A stretch of 64,000 nt of DNA, taken from the NCBI RefSeq assembly GCF_900465345.1, contig NZ_UEGO01000033.1, positions 1-64,000 of the forward strand, given 5' to 3'. Position numbers and translations under genes: made by a program. Positions 27,920 through 37,189 of the stretch are shown piece by piece (position 1 is the first letter of the stretch; the number at the start of each line of letters is the position of its first letter). The notes below the pieces were generated by a model, which worked only from the letters and a program-made list of their open reading frames with translations, was not told the DNA's origin and did not search any database. This DNA comes from Asaia bogorensis. Its GTDB lineage: Bacteria > Pseudomonadota > Alphaproteobacteria > Acetobacterales > Acetobacteraceae.

Positions 27920-29184
27920 AAGCCCTGCTTCCTGCCCTGAACCGTCTCATGCCTGTCATGATGGTTATCTTCCTGCTTCTGGCGAGCATTCAGGCTGCCG
28001 TAGCCCTGCATCTCTCAGGGGGTATGTTCGTGCGCTTTTTCTCCTGGGCGCGCGAGGCCTACCTTCCTCTGGCCGGGATTTCGGCGATCGCGGTACTGAG
28101 CGGCCTTCTCTTTGAAACACATTCCGAAAAGCTGATCCGAAAAGGCCTTCGCAGAAGGAGAGGTATTCTTATGGACTCACTGGCGAGACTGACCAACCGC
28201 GACATGCTTGAAGCCCTCATGGCGCAGGAACAGCGCGAGACAACGATTGACGCCGAGGAGCTTGCCGCAGCGCTGCGCGCCCGTGTTATCGGACAAGACC
28301 AGGTTTGCGAGGATATTGCCCAGCAGCTTCGCCGGCGCCTTGCCCTGCATGTGCGCAACAAACCGGTCGGTATCTTCCTGATGGCCGGCCCTCCCGGAAC
28401 AGGCAAGACCTATCTTGCCAAGCAGATCGCGCGCCAGATGGAGCGCCCCCTACTGCATTTTGACATGACCCAGATGTCCAGCCCCCATGCAGCCACGCAG
28501 CTGTTTGGCTCCCCGAAGGGCTATGTCGGGTCAGACAGCTTCGGCAAACTCACCGGGGGGTTGCAGGAAAAACCCGATGCGGTCGTGCTGCTCGATGAAA
28601 TCGAGAAAGCCCATCCGGACGTCTTCAAGAAGTTTCTCACTGCCTGGAATGATGGTCATGTGACCGAGGCCTCCACAGGGGCACAGATCTCGACAACGCG
28701 TGCGATCTTCATGCTGACGTCGAACATTGCGACTGAAGAGCTCACGGAGATCGCTGACAGGTTGCATGACGACGCCGAGCGGATGCGTGCCGAGTCCACC
28801 GAAGCCCTGCGCAAGGCCGGCTTTGCCCCCGAGGTTCTCAATCGCCTCGACCGCATATTCGTCTTCCGTCGTCTCCACGGCCTCGATCTGGCCCGTGTCG
28901 CGGCTCTCGAAATCGAGGCCATGATCAAGGGATACGGCCTTAACGTGGAAGCGGGCGGCATCGACGCCCATCTTCTGTTCCAGTTGCTTCAAAGGCAGCA
29001 GAAGCTCGGAACGGGTGCCTCGGCACGTGATCTTGTCAGATCGATTGAGGATATGGTTAGTGAAAGTCTCATCCTCGCCCGTCAGAACGGCGCCAAGCTT
29101 GTGCGTCTGGTCATGACAGATAACGGCGTGGTGGCTGAAATCGCTGAAGAGAAACAAGCCCTCAATGCCCGTCTTACGCCTTGA
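27916..29184 (+). CDS. Membrane-anchored ClpA/B-type AAA+ ATPase with a single AAA-2 domain
   Basis: A 422-residue ATPase. Two hydrophobic helices (about 11-31 and 50-66) anchor it, followed by a basic stretch (KLIRKGLRRRRG) expected on the cytoplasmic side. One AAA-2 domain resembles the second ring of ClpA/ClpB: VIGQDQV, Walker A GPPGTGKT (158-165), pore loop KGYVG (201-205), Walker B VVLLDEIE (223-230, D227/E228), sensor 1 in MLTSN (N270), an arginine-finger region in APEVLNRLDRIF, and a C-terminal small D2 domain. The Clp N-domain, first ATPase ring, middle domain and ClpP-docking loop are absent. It is probably a membrane-tethered unfoldase or remodeller. It is flanked by two single-pass proteins with large predicted periplasmic domains. 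Confidence 0.85.
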   Translation: MKALLPALNRLMPVMMVIFLLLASIQAAVALHLSGGMFVRFFSWAREAYLPLAGISAIAVLSGLLFETHSEKLIRKGLRRRRGILMDSLARLTNRDMLEALMAQEQRETTIDAEELAAALRARVIGQDQVCEDIAQQLRRRLALHVRNKPVGIFLMAGPPGTGKTYLAKQIARQMERPLLHFDMTQMSSPHAATQLFGSPKGYVGSDSFGKLTGGLQEKPDAVVLLDEIEKAHPDVFKKFLTAWNDGHVTEASTGAQISTTRAIFMLTSNIATEELTEIADRLHDDAERMRAESTEALRKAGFAPEVLNRLDRIFVFRRLHGLDLARVAALEIEAMIKGYGLNVEAGGIDAHLLFQLLQRQQKLGTGASARDLVRSIEDMVSESLILARQNGAKLVRLVMTDNGVVAEIAEEKQALNARLTP

Positions 29185-29205
29185 TATCTCTGGTCTGATT
29201 TCCTG

Positions 29206-30171
29206 ATGTCTGCATCGTCGCGCCTGTGGCGCCGTGCCCCTGCGTGGCGCTTTTTTCTCTACACGACATTCCTGTTTCTGGTGCTGGGCCTGATCTTTCC
29301 TACACCGTTCGTCTCGCAACATACCGGGTGGCTGCACGCTCTGACCCGTCACCTGCCCTCTTTTGGCAGCAAGACGCCGTCAGACCCTGATGCCCCCCCT
29401 GGAACAGACGAGACGCGCGGCAACAGCACTGGCAGCGCAGGTCCCGACCTGAACGACCCCGAGCGCTTCGTGACACCTGATATTGCGACGGCCATTACGG
29501 GCGCCATCCCGTTTGGCGGCCATAGCCTGCCTTTGCCTGCCGGGGTGTGGCACCCAGTGCTGAGCGGCCAATACGGGCTGAACGGCATGATGTCGCTCAA
29601 CGTTCTCGTGCGAACCGATCGCGGTATCGTCACAGGGGTCCTGATTGCCAATACGACCAATCAGGAACTGCCACGCGAGATCATCGAGGATGCCTATAAT
29701 CACTGTCACGATGACAGGAACTACCATTCCACCATCCTGGCTGATCATCCTGATGGCAAGACTGAATGTGCTTATCTTACGGCGGCCTATCTGGGGCCAA
29801 GCGGCATCTTATCCACAGATCCACTGATCCAGCTCGCCTTCAAACGCCTGACGACGTTGGGCTTTCCCATGTCGTCCCTGTTCGTTGTTGCGAGCTGGCT
29901 CAACAGTAGCGGCGCCGGTGAGAGCACGAAGGGCTCCACCAACGTAACGCTCCTTCTCTCGCCGACCCGCCCCGGCACAGTGGTTCTGCGGGCCCCGCTC
30001 CCCTATTGGGACAAACGTCTCATCAACCGGGCACCGGACGCGCTCGAATTTGTACGACACGTCGATAGCTGGTTTGCAGAATGGGTCCCAGTCATGCGTC
30101 ATGGCATGACCACTGACTATAGCGGTACAGTTCCTGACGCTGCGCTGGCCAAAGACCCTGCTGCCCCTTAG
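29206..30171 (+). CDS. Single-pass membrane protein, third gene of the AAA+ operon, function unknown
   Basis: A 321-residue protein I do not recognise. One N-terminal transmembrane helix (about 15-35, FFLYTTFLFLVLGLIFP) is followed by a Pro/Asp/Gly-rich linker (50-85) and a predicted periplasmic domain of about 230 residues. That domain holds a His/Cys-rich segment (YNHCHDDRNYHS, then DHPDGKTECAYL) that could bind a metal or form a disulfide. It starts 21 bp after the AAA+ gene and a hairpin follows its stop, so it closes the operon. Confidence 0.7.
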   Translation: MSASSRLWRRAPAWRFFLYTTFLFLVLGLIFPTPFVSQHTGWLHALTRHLPSFGSKTPSDPDAPPGTDETRGNSTGSAGPDLNDPERFVTPDIATAITGAIPFGGHSLPLPAGVWHPVLSGQYGLNGMMSLNVLVRTDRGIVTGVLIANTTNQELPREIIEDAYNHCHDDRNYHSTILADHPDGKTECAYLTAAYLGPSGILSTDPLIQLAFKRLTTLGFPMSSLFVVASWLNSSGAGESTKGSTNVTLLLSPTRPGTVVLRAPLPYWDKRLINRAPDALEFVRHVDSWFAEWVPVMRHGMTTDYSGTVPDAALAKDPAAP

Positions 30172-30696
30172 GCGGGATGGGCGCATGGGCCGGTTTATGA
30201 TGGGCCGAACGGCCGGGAAGCGCGCTCCTGTGGGCGCTTCCCTCCCCTCTGAACGACCCCTGACATCACCATCATGATCGTATGCGTTGGCGGGGCGGAA
30301 GCGGCTTCAGCGAACACTCACTCCGCTCGTTGTACTCAATGCCTCGTACGACTTGATCTGGCGTGATACATGATCGCCATCCCGATGAACCGCACTATCT
30401 CATGAGCGTGAAAGGCCTTCGCGAATAGGTCGAAGGGGAAACGGCCCGTCCTTTTTCGACATGTTCTAGGCACTGGCTGCGTCCCTCCTGCTCGCTCAGC
30501 GTATCGACAGGCTGTGAAGGCAGGCTGGCTCACGCGCTGCAAGCCGCAGCACTTTGCTCACACAGCGCCTGCTGCGTCAGAACATCGTCACCAATATCTT
30601 GCGGCTTCTCGCCATCCTCATGCCCACTGCTCACGATCCTGCTGCGAAGGACGCGCTTGGCTCTGCATCGGACTCAGAAGTTTTGTAACAGACTTC
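30172..30696. other. 525-bp gap between the AAA+ operon and the ABC transporter, no gene recognised
   Basis: The two flanking genes converge here. Apart from the hairpin at 30215-30242, I see no gene. Short open frames on both strands (for example 30336-30542 minus and 30514-30837 plus) have no recognisable motifs. The gap is longer than normal for convergent genes in this window and could be the remains of a decayed gene. Confidence 0.5.
30215..30242 (+). terminator. Hairpin after the AAA+ operon, probable terminator
   Basis: GGGAAGCGC (30215-30223) pairs perfectly with GCGCTTCCC (30234-30242) around a 10-nt loop, 44 bp after the last stop codon. No good T-run follows, so termination may be weak or factor-dependent, or the hairpin may only protect the 3' end. 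Confidence 0.55.
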
Positions 30697-32268
30697 TCAG
30701 TGGTGTCCCGAGCGTGTGAGGCTCTGCCCCAGTCGGCGTTCCACATGGCGGGCAAAACGGACGAAAGGCAGTCCGAGCAGCAGATAGGCCGCACCGATCA
30801 GAAGCCCTGTACCGATATAGTCGTAATAGGTCGATGAAAGCCGGATATAGGTCTTTGTCAGCTCGGTCAGTGTGATCACACTCACCAGCGAAGAATCCTT
30901 GAGCAGGGCAATGAAGTCGTTGGTCATGACCGGCAGGACCGTGCGGAAAGCCTGCGGCACGATCACCAGCCGAACAGCCTTGGCGCGCGTCATGTTGAGC
31001 GCAATTGCCGCCTCCATTTGCCCGCGTGGCACAGAGGAGAGGCCAGCCCGATAATTTTCGGCTTCATAGGCCGCATAGTTCAGGCCCAAGGCCAGAACGC
31101 CCGCGAAGAAAGGCGACAGTTTGATGCCTATGCCCGGCAGACCATAGAAGATGAAGAGCACCTGAATAAGCAGGGGCGTGCCGCGCACAACCTCGATGTA
31201 AAGTCCGCTCAGCCATTGCAGGGGGCGTGCGCCGTAGTGGCGACACAAGGCAAGCACGAGCCCCAGACTGACGGCAAGGATCATGGAAAGAGCCGACACC
31301 ACAAGGGTCAGCACGGCCGCCTTTCCGATAATGGGCAAAAATCCGAGATAACGATGGAACAGCCCCACCCAGCCAAGCTGACTGCGCATGGCGTCACGAT
31401 AGCGCAGCCATGCGACAGGAGGCACCTCACGCACCGTATGGTCGCCGGTCATGGCTGCCATCTCTGGCGCCCAAAGATTCCAGCGCCGCAGAATGGTCTG
31501 AAGCGTCCCGTCGCTCATCATGTCGCCCAACACACGATCGACAGAATCGTGAAGCGCGACATTGCCCGGCTTGAAGGCAATGCCATAGCGGGTCTGCCCC
31601 ACCGGCTCGCCAACGATCACCAGATCATCGGTCACCCCGGCATAGAAAAGCGCGATGGGTCCGTCGAGCAGCAGCGCATCCAGACGCCCGTTGCGCAGGT
31701 CCGAAAAGGCATAGGTCTCCTCTTCGTAAGAACGTGTGGTAATGCTCGGCTCGTTCTGCAACAGCCGTTCGGCCAGCGTCTCCTTGATCGTTCCGACCAC
31801 ATGCCCCTTGAGGGCCGCGAAACTGGCGAGGTCCTGACGGTCGCGACGCACGACGATGCGATCGCCGGTCACATAGTAAGGCCGTGAGAAGAGCGCCGCC
31901 TTCACATGGTCGGGCGTCATCTCGATGCCGTCGACCACCATGTCATACATGCCGCGCTGGAGGCCGGGTATCAGGCCGTCCCAATCGTTCTGCACGAAAT
32001 GCGGTGTACGCTTCAGGCGCCGGGCGATCTCCTGCACCATGTCGAACTCGAATCCCTCAAGACGATCCGTGTCCGCCGGGTCGTGAAAGACATAGGGAAC
32101 ATTGGCCTCACCATCCGAGGCCCAGTTCAGAACCGACGATGAAGCCGTATTGCTTATCACTGGCGGGAGTGAAGATGTCTGGGCATGGACAGAACGGCCA
32201 CCGATCAGAAGCATCACCCCCATCAGAGCGCCGGCTAGAACCCGCCCTGACACGATGCGGGCCATCAC
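30697..32268 (-). CDS. Amino-acid ABC transporter: periplasmic binding protein fused to permease
   Basis: A 523-residue fusion. Residues 1-29 are a signal peptide or first helix; about 55-285 form a family 3 solute-binding domain (GFEFDMVQEIARRL, DMVVDGIEMTPDH, GTIKETLAERLL). Residues about 305-515 form a HisM/GlnP permease (ISALSMILAVSLGLVLALCR-like helix, EVVRGTPLLIQVLFIFYGLP and the EAA-type loop GQMEAAIALNMTRAKAVRLVIVPQAFR). It should import a polar or charged amino acid. The start GTG 32268 (or ATG 32265) overlaps the stop of the ATPase gene, so the two subunits are coupled. Confidence 0.88.
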   Translation of the reverse strand: MMARIVSGRVLAGALMGVMLLIGGRSVHAQTSSLPPVISNTASSSVLNWASDGEANVPYVFHDPADTDRLEGFEFDMVQEIARRLKRTPHFVQNDWDGLIPGLQRGMYDMVVDGIEMTPDHVKAALFSRPYYVTGDRIVVRRDRQDLASFAALKGHVVGTIKETLAERLLQNEPSITTRSYEEETYAFSDLRNGRLDALLLDGPIALFYAGVTDDLVIVGEPVGQTRYGIAFKPGNVALHDSVDRVLGDMMSDGTLQTILRRWNLWAPEMAAMTGDHTVREVPPVAWLRYRDAMRSQLGWVGLFHRYLGFLPIIGKAAVLTLVVSALSMILAVSLGLVLALCRHYGARPLQWLSGLYIEVVRGTPLLIQVLFIFYGLPGIGIKLSPFFAGVLALGLNYAAYEAENYRAGLSSVPRGQMEAAIALNMTRAKAVRLVIVPQAFRTVLPVMTNDFIALLKDSSLVSVITLTELTKTYIRLSSTYYDYIGTGLLIGAAYLLLGLPFVRFARHVERRLGQSLTRSGHH

Positions 32269-33035
32269 AGCAGTGACCTCAGGAAGCGGCGCGTTCTGGC
32301 ATCTTCGGGAGCCGCAAAGACTTCTTCAGGATCGCCGCTTTCGATGATGCGGCCCCCCTCGACATACAGCACGCGGTTCGACGCCGCACGGGCAAAGCGC
32401 ATATCGTGCGTCACGACGATCTGGGTCATGCCCTCCTCGTCCAGTTTGCGCATGACCTGCAAAACTTCTTCTGCCAGTTCGGGGTCCAGCGCAGAGGTCG
32501 GCTCGTCATAGAGCATGATGGCCGGTTTCATGGCCAGGGCGCGGGCAATGGCCGCACGCTGCTGCTGACCGCCAGACAGTGTCGAGGGATAACGGTCAGC
32601 CAGACCATCGAGCCCGACCTTCGCCAGCAGACCACGCGCCAGCGGCGCGATATCGCCAGTTGCCATGCCTTTAACCGCCCGTGGCGCCAGCATGACATTG
32701 TCCAGAACCGTGCGATGGGGAAACAGGTTGAACGACTGGAAAACCATGCCGACATGGGCACGCAGCTTATGGGCACGACGCTCCTGGGCGCGGTTCCAAC
32801 CCTGACCGGCGACCGTGTCGATTTCGATATCCCGTATCCGGATCGTTCCGGAATCGGGTATCTCAAGAAAATTGAGACAGCGGAGAAAGGTCGATTTCCC
32901 GCAGCCCGAAGGCCCGATGATGGAAATCAGGTCACCACGCCTAACGCGAAGCGACATGTCGTGCAGCACGACATGTCGCCCAAAGCTCTTGGTGATGTTT
33001 CTGGCGTCGAGAACGGTCTCGGCGTGATCAGTCAG
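32265..33035 (-). CDS. Amino-acid ABC transporter ATP-binding protein, apparent CTG start overlapping acnA
   Basis: A 256-residue polar amino-acid-type ABC ATPase: Walker A GPSGCGKS, Q-loop VFQSFNLFPH, signature LSGGQQQR, Walker B IMLYDEPTSALD, switch His in VVTHDM. The only standard start, GTG 32969, would remove the first strand and the A-loop (VLDARNITKSFGRHVV), which are present in frame upstream. CTG at 33035 gives LTDHAETVLDARNITKSFG, a normal family N-terminus, and overlaps the acnA stop as CTGACTGA. A stop in this frame at 33044 excludes a longer protein. It partners the binding-protein/permease fusion downstream. Confidence 0.85.
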   Translation of the reverse strand: MTDHAETVLDARNITKSFGRHVVLHDMSLRVRRGDLISIIGPSGCGKSTFLRCLNFLEIPDSGTIRIRDIEIDTVAGQGWNRAQERRAHKLRAHVGMVFQSFNLFPHRTVLDNVMLAPRAVKGMATGDIAPLARGLLAKVGLDGLADRYPSTLSGGQQQRAAIARALAMKPAIMLYDEPTSALDPELAEEVLQVMRKLDEEGMTQIVVTHDMRFARAASNRVLYVEGGRIIESGDPEEVFAAPEDARTRRFLRSLL

Positions 33036-35721
33036 TTTCGGTCATCCCGCGCAGCACATAAGGGAGAATCCCTCCATGCCTGTAATAGGCGACTTCATCA
33101 AGCGTATCGATGCGGCAAAGAAGTTCGACCTGCTCGGTCTCGCCGCTGGCGCGGGTGATGGTCATGGGTACGGTCATACGCGGGGTAATGGACTCGAGCC
33201 CACCCAGTGAGATCGTTTCAGTGCCATCCAGCCCCAGCGTCTTGCGCGTCGTGCCCTCACGGAACGTCAGAGGCAGAACGCCCATGCCCACGAGATTGGA
33301 ACGATGGATACGCTCGAAGCTCTCTGCAATCACGGCCTTGATGCCCAGCAGATTCGTGCCCTTGGCAGCCCAGTCACGCGAGGAGCCCATGCCGTATTCA
33401 CGCCCGCCAATCACGACCAGAGGCGTGCCATCCTGCTGATAGCGATGCGCCACGTCATAGATCGACGCCACCGTGCCATCAGGCAGGTATTTCGACATGC
33501 CGCCCTCGACGCCCGGAAGCATCTCGTTGCGGATACGGATATTGGCAAAGGTGCCACGCACCATCACGCGGTCATTGCCACGGCGCGACCCGTAGGAATT
33601 GTAATCCGCAACCGCCACCTGATGCTCGCTCAGGAACTTGCCCGCCGGGGAAGACGGCTTGATGGCGCCTGCCGGTGAGATGTGGTCGGTCGTGATGTTG
33701 TCGCCCAGCAGTGCAAGAATACGCGCATTTTCGATGTCATGCGTCTCGCCCGGTTCCTTGGTCAGCCCTTCGAAATAGGGCGGCTTCTGGATATAGGTCG
33801 AGCTGTCCGACCACGCGAAGGTACGGGCGTCGCTGGCTACGGCCAGAGCCTGCCACTGCTTCGTGCCCTTCGAGATGCTGCCATAACGCTCGACAAAGCT
33901 CTCACGCGTGACGGAGGACTTGATGAGCGCTGCGATCTCTTCATTGCTCGGCCAGATATCGCGCAGGAAGATTTCCTTGCCATCTTTCGAAATGCCGAGA
34001 GGCTCTTTCGTGATGTCCTTGCGCAGGGTGCCAAGTAGGGCATAGGCCACAACAAGCGGCGGGCTGGCGAGGTAGTTGGCGCGCACGTTGGGCGAGATGC
34101 GCCCTTCGAAGTTACGGTTACCCGAAAGCACCGACGTCGCCACCAGACCATTGCCTTCGATCGCATCCACGATCGGCTGGGCGATGGGACCTGAATTGCC
34201 GATACAGGTGGTACAGCCATAACCGACCGTCTCGAAGCCGAGCGCGTCGAGATCGGCGCTGAGCCCGGCCTTGTCGAGATAATCCGTCACCACCTGCGAG
34301 CCGGGTGCCAGCGAGGTCTTGACCCAGGGCTTGGGCTTGAGACCGAGCGCACGGGCCTTGCGTGCCACCAGACCCGCCGCCACCAGAACCGCCGGATTGG
34401 AGGTATTGGTGCAGGACGTGATAGCGGCAATCACCACATCGCCATGACCGATATCGTAATCCGACCCGGCCACGATGGCGCGCTTGCGCACGTCGTCAGG
34501 CTTTACGCCCAGCGTGGTGGTCAAAGCTTCCTCGAAAGCCGCCGTCGCATTGGTCAGCGCAACGCGATCCTGCGGACGCTTCGGGCCAGCCAGTGAGGGG
34601 ATGATGGTCGAAAGATCGAGCGACAGAACCTTCGAGAACACAGGCTCAGGCGTATCGGCATCGCGGAACATGCCCTGGGCGCGCAGATAGGCCTCGGTGA
34701 GACGGATGCGATGCTCGTCGCGTCCTGTCTGGTGCAGATAATCCAGCGTCAGCGCATCGACCGGGAAGAACCCGCAGGTTGCGCCATATTCGGGCGCCAT
34801 ATTGGCGATGGTCGAGCGATCAGCCACGGGCAGATGATCAAGGGCAGGACCGAAGAACTCAACGAACTTACCAACCACGCCCTCGGCGCGCAGCATTTCG
34901 GTGATCGTCAGCACGAGATCGGTCGCGGTCGCGCCCTCAGGCAGAACGCCCTCAAGACGCACGCCAATCACATCCGGGATCAGCATGGCAATAGGCTGGC
35001 CGAGCATGGCAGCCTCGGCCTCGATGCCGCCCACACCCCAGCCGAGCACGCCCATACCATTCACCATGGTGGTGTGGCTGTCCGTACCATAAAGCGTATC
35101 GGGATAGGCGTAGTCCTTGCCATCGACCTTTCCGGTCCAGACGGCCTGCGCCAGATATTCGAGATTGACCTGATGGCAGATGCCCGCACCAGGCGGCACA
35201 ACGCGGAAGTTCTCGAATGCGCCTTGGCCCCAGCGCAGGAAGGCATAACGCTCGCCATTGCGCTCGAACTCGATCTCGACATTGCGTTCCAGCGCATCGG
35301 CGCTGCCCGCGACATCCACCATGACCGAGTGATCGATCACGAGATCGACCGGCACCAGCGGGTTCACCTTCTCCGGGTCGCCATCAAGGGCAATGATGCC
35401 GTCGCGCATGGCAGCGAGATCGACCACGGCCGGAACGCCGGTGAAATCCTGCATGAGGATACGCGCCGGTTTGAAGGGCACTTCCTGATCCGAATGGCCC
35501 TTTGCCGTCCAGTCGACAATGGCCTGCGCATCTTCAGTGCGATAGCTCAGCCCGTCCTCGAAACGCAGAACGTTCTCGAGAAGAACCTTGAGGCTGACCG
35601 GCAGGCGGGACAGATTGCCCAGCTTGGCCGCCGCCTCTGGCAGGGAGAAGATGTGGTACTTTCGGCCATCAACCTCCAGATCCCGCATCACGCCCAGGGA
35701 ATCCCGTCCAACGGTTCTCAT
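33028..35721 (-). CDS. acnA: Aconitate hydratase A
   Basis: An 897-residue [4Fe-4S] enzyme interconverting citrate and isocitrate in the TCA cycle. Cluster cysteines lie in SCTNTSNP and CTTCIGNSGP; DSHTTMVNGMGVLGWGVGGIEAEA and the C-terminal swivel domain (YGMGSSRDWAAKGT) are present. The length fits the AcnA/IRP group. AGGAGG lies about 7 bases before ATG 35721. Its 3' end overlaps the reading frame of an amino-acid ABC ATPase, linking aconitase and transporter expression. It is divergent from ccmA across 116 bp. Confidence 0.97.
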   Translation of the reverse strand: MRTVGRDSLGVMRDLEVDGRKYHIFSLPEAAAKLGNLSRLPVSLKVLLENVLRFEDGLSYRTEDAQAIVDWTAKGHSDQEVPFKPARILMQDFTGVPAVVDLAAMRDGIIALDGDPEKVNPLVPVDLVIDHSVMVDVAGSADALERNVEIEFERNGERYAFLRWGQGAFENFRVVPPGAGICHQVNLEYLAQAVWTGKVDGKDYAYPDTLYGTDSHTTMVNGMGVLGWGVGGIEAEAAMLGQPIAMLIPDVIGVRLEGVLPEGATATDLVLTITEMLRAEGVVGKFVEFFGPALDHLPVADRSTIANMAPEYGATCGFFPVDALTLDYLHQTGRDEHRIRLTEAYLRAQGMFRDADTPEPVFSKVLSLDLSTIIPSLAGPKRPQDRVALTNATAAFEEALTTTLGVKPDDVRKRAIVAGSDYDIGHGDVVIAAITSCTNTSNPAVLVAAGLVARKARALGLKPKPWVKTSLAPGSQVVTDYLDKAGLSADLDALGFETVGYGCTTCIGNSGPIAQPIVDAIEGNGLVATSVLSGNRNFEGRISPNVRANYLASPPLVVAYALLGTLRKDITKEPLGISKDGKEIFLRDIWPSNEEIAALIKSSVTRESFVERYGSISKGTKQWQALAVASDARTFAWSDSSTYIQKPPYFEGLTKEPGETHDIENARILALLGDNITTDHISPAGAIKPSSPAGKFLSEHQVAVADYNSYGSRRGNDRVMVRGTFANIRIRNEMLPGVEGGMSKYLPDGTVASIYDVAHRYQQDGTPLVVIGGREYGMGSSRDWAAKGTNLLGIKAVIAESFERIHRSNLVGMGVLPLTFREGTTRKTLGLDGTETISLGGLESITPRMTVPMTITRASGETEQVELLCRIDTLDEVAYYRHGGILPYVLRGMTETD

Positions 35722-35837
35722 GGCTTGTCCTCCTGCCTTGTCAACTGGCCCTCAAGGGCTGAGCCTTCTATACAGTCTCGACCCTTATTCGCACAGAGTC
35801 GAATAAAACTCTCTCAGGAAGATGTTATTTCCGCACA

Positions 35838-36527
35838 ATGTCAGGTTTTCCCTCGCCTCCAGCGCCCTGGCTCAGTTTGCATGACGTAACCGTGATACGC
35901 GGCGATCGTCTGGTGCTGGATGGACTCAGCCTGTCGCTCGCGCCAGGTGAGGCTATCCTGCTCACGGGTCCGAACGGTGCGGGCAAATCGACCCTGCTCC
36001 GTTTTCTGGCCGGACTCTGCCCCGCACAGGGTGGTCAGGTCACCTGGAATGGCGAGACAAGGTCAGCCGACAGGCTCGATCCGACACAGGCTCTGGATAT
36101 CGCGTATCTCGGCCATCAGGATGCGCTCAAGCCTGCCCTTACCCTGCGTCAGAACCTGAGCCTTGAGGCCGGGTTATTTGGGACACGAACAACAAAAGGG
36201 GACGAGGGTGCAGCGCTGGATCAGGCTCTCGACCTCCTTGGCCTGACAACGCTGGCTGATCTGCCGACGCGCCTTCTTTCGGCAGGCCAGAAAAGACGCG
36301 GCGCTTTCGCCCGCCTCCTTCTGCGCCATGCGCCCCTCTGGTTGCTGGATGAACCGAGCCTCGGGCTGGATGCACATGCCGTCGAAACACTCGGGCATGT
36401 GATGGCCCGGCATCGTGCCCAGGGTGGCATGATCATCGCCACAACCCATGTTCCCCTGCCCCTGACCGATGCCATGACCCTCGCTCTCACTCCCACGGCT
36501 TTTCAGGGGAGTGACCCATGCTGGTGA
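35838..36527 (+). CDS. ccmA: Heme exporter ATPase CcmA
   Basis: A 229-residue ABC ATPase of the cytochrome c maturation heme-handling complex (CcmABCD). It has Walker A GPNGAGKS, the signature [16 protein letters not shown] typical of CcmA, and Walker [13 protein letters not shown]. It overlaps ccmB by 10 bp. An AGGAAG lies about 18 bases before the ATG, farther than ideal. Acetic acid bacteria need abundant c-type cytochromes for periplasmic oxidations, which fits. Confidence 0.93.
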   Translation: MSGFPSPPAPWLSLHDVTVIRGDRLVLDGLSLSLAPGEAILLTGPNGAGKSTLLRFLAGLCPAQGGQVTWNGETRSADRLDPTQALDIAYLGHQDALKPALTLRQNLSLEAGLFGTRTTKGDEGAALDQALDLLGLTTLADLPTRLLSAGQKRRGAFARLLLRHAPLWLLDEPSLGLDAHAVETLGHVMARHRAQGGMIIATTHVPLPLTDAMTLALTPTAFQGSDPCW

Positions 36528-37189
36528 GCGCTTTCCTCTCCCTCATCCGGCGCGACCTGTCTCTTGCCGTGCGCTTTGGGGCCGACACGCTCGCGGCTGT
36601 TCTTTTCTTCGTGCTCTGTGCCAGCCTCTTTCCGCTGGCGCTTGGACCATCGCCGGTTCTGCTTCACCGCATGGCCCCAGGCATTATCTGGGTCTGCGCG
36701 CTGCTGGCCAGCCTGTTGCCGCTCGACCGGCTTTTTGGTGCCGAACTTGATGATGGCGGCCTCGATCACCTCCTGCTTCTGGGCCTGCCCCCTTCGCTGG
36801 TGGCGCTTGCCAAGATCATCGCGCACTGGCTGACAACCGGCGTGCCCCTGCTCGTTGCGGCCGGCCCTCTTACACTCATGCTGGGGGGCACGCCGGGCGA
36901 TATCCTGCCACTGCTTGCCGGGCTCGTGCCGGGCACGGCGCTGCTTTCGCTTCTGGGGGGAATGGCGGCGGGGCTCGTGCTGGGCGCGCGCCGTGGCAGC
37001 ATCCTGCTGCCGCTTCTGACCCTGCCCCTCGCCTCACCTGTGCTGATCTTTGGCGCAGCCGCCGCCGATGCGGCGGCCAATGGTCAGAGCAACAGGGTGG
37101 AGCTGAGCATACTTGGCGCCTTTCTGGCGCTGGCACTGCCTTTGTGCCCCCTGGCGGCGGGGAGCGGATTACGCGCCGCTACCAGCTGA
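36518..37189 (+). CDS. ccmB: Heme exporter membrane subunit CcmB
   Basis: A 223-residue protein with six hydrophobic helices and the CcmB landmarks [48 protein letters not shown] and [17 protein letters not shown]. It forms the membrane part of the CcmAB transporter acting on heme delivery to CcmE. ccmA overlaps its start. ccmC, ccmD and the remaining maturation genes do not follow; the next gene is a protease. Confidence 0.93.
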   Translation: MLVSAFLSLIRRDLSLAVRFGADTLAAVLFFVLCASLFPLALGPSPVLLHRMAPGIIWVCALLASLLPLDRLFGAELDDGGLDHLLLLGLPPSLVALAKIIAHWLTTGVPLLVAAGPLTLMLGGTPGDILPLLAGLVPGTALLSLLGGMAAGLVLGARRGSILLPLLTLPLASPVLIFGAAAADAAANGQSNRVELSILGAFLALALPLCPLAAGSGLRAATS

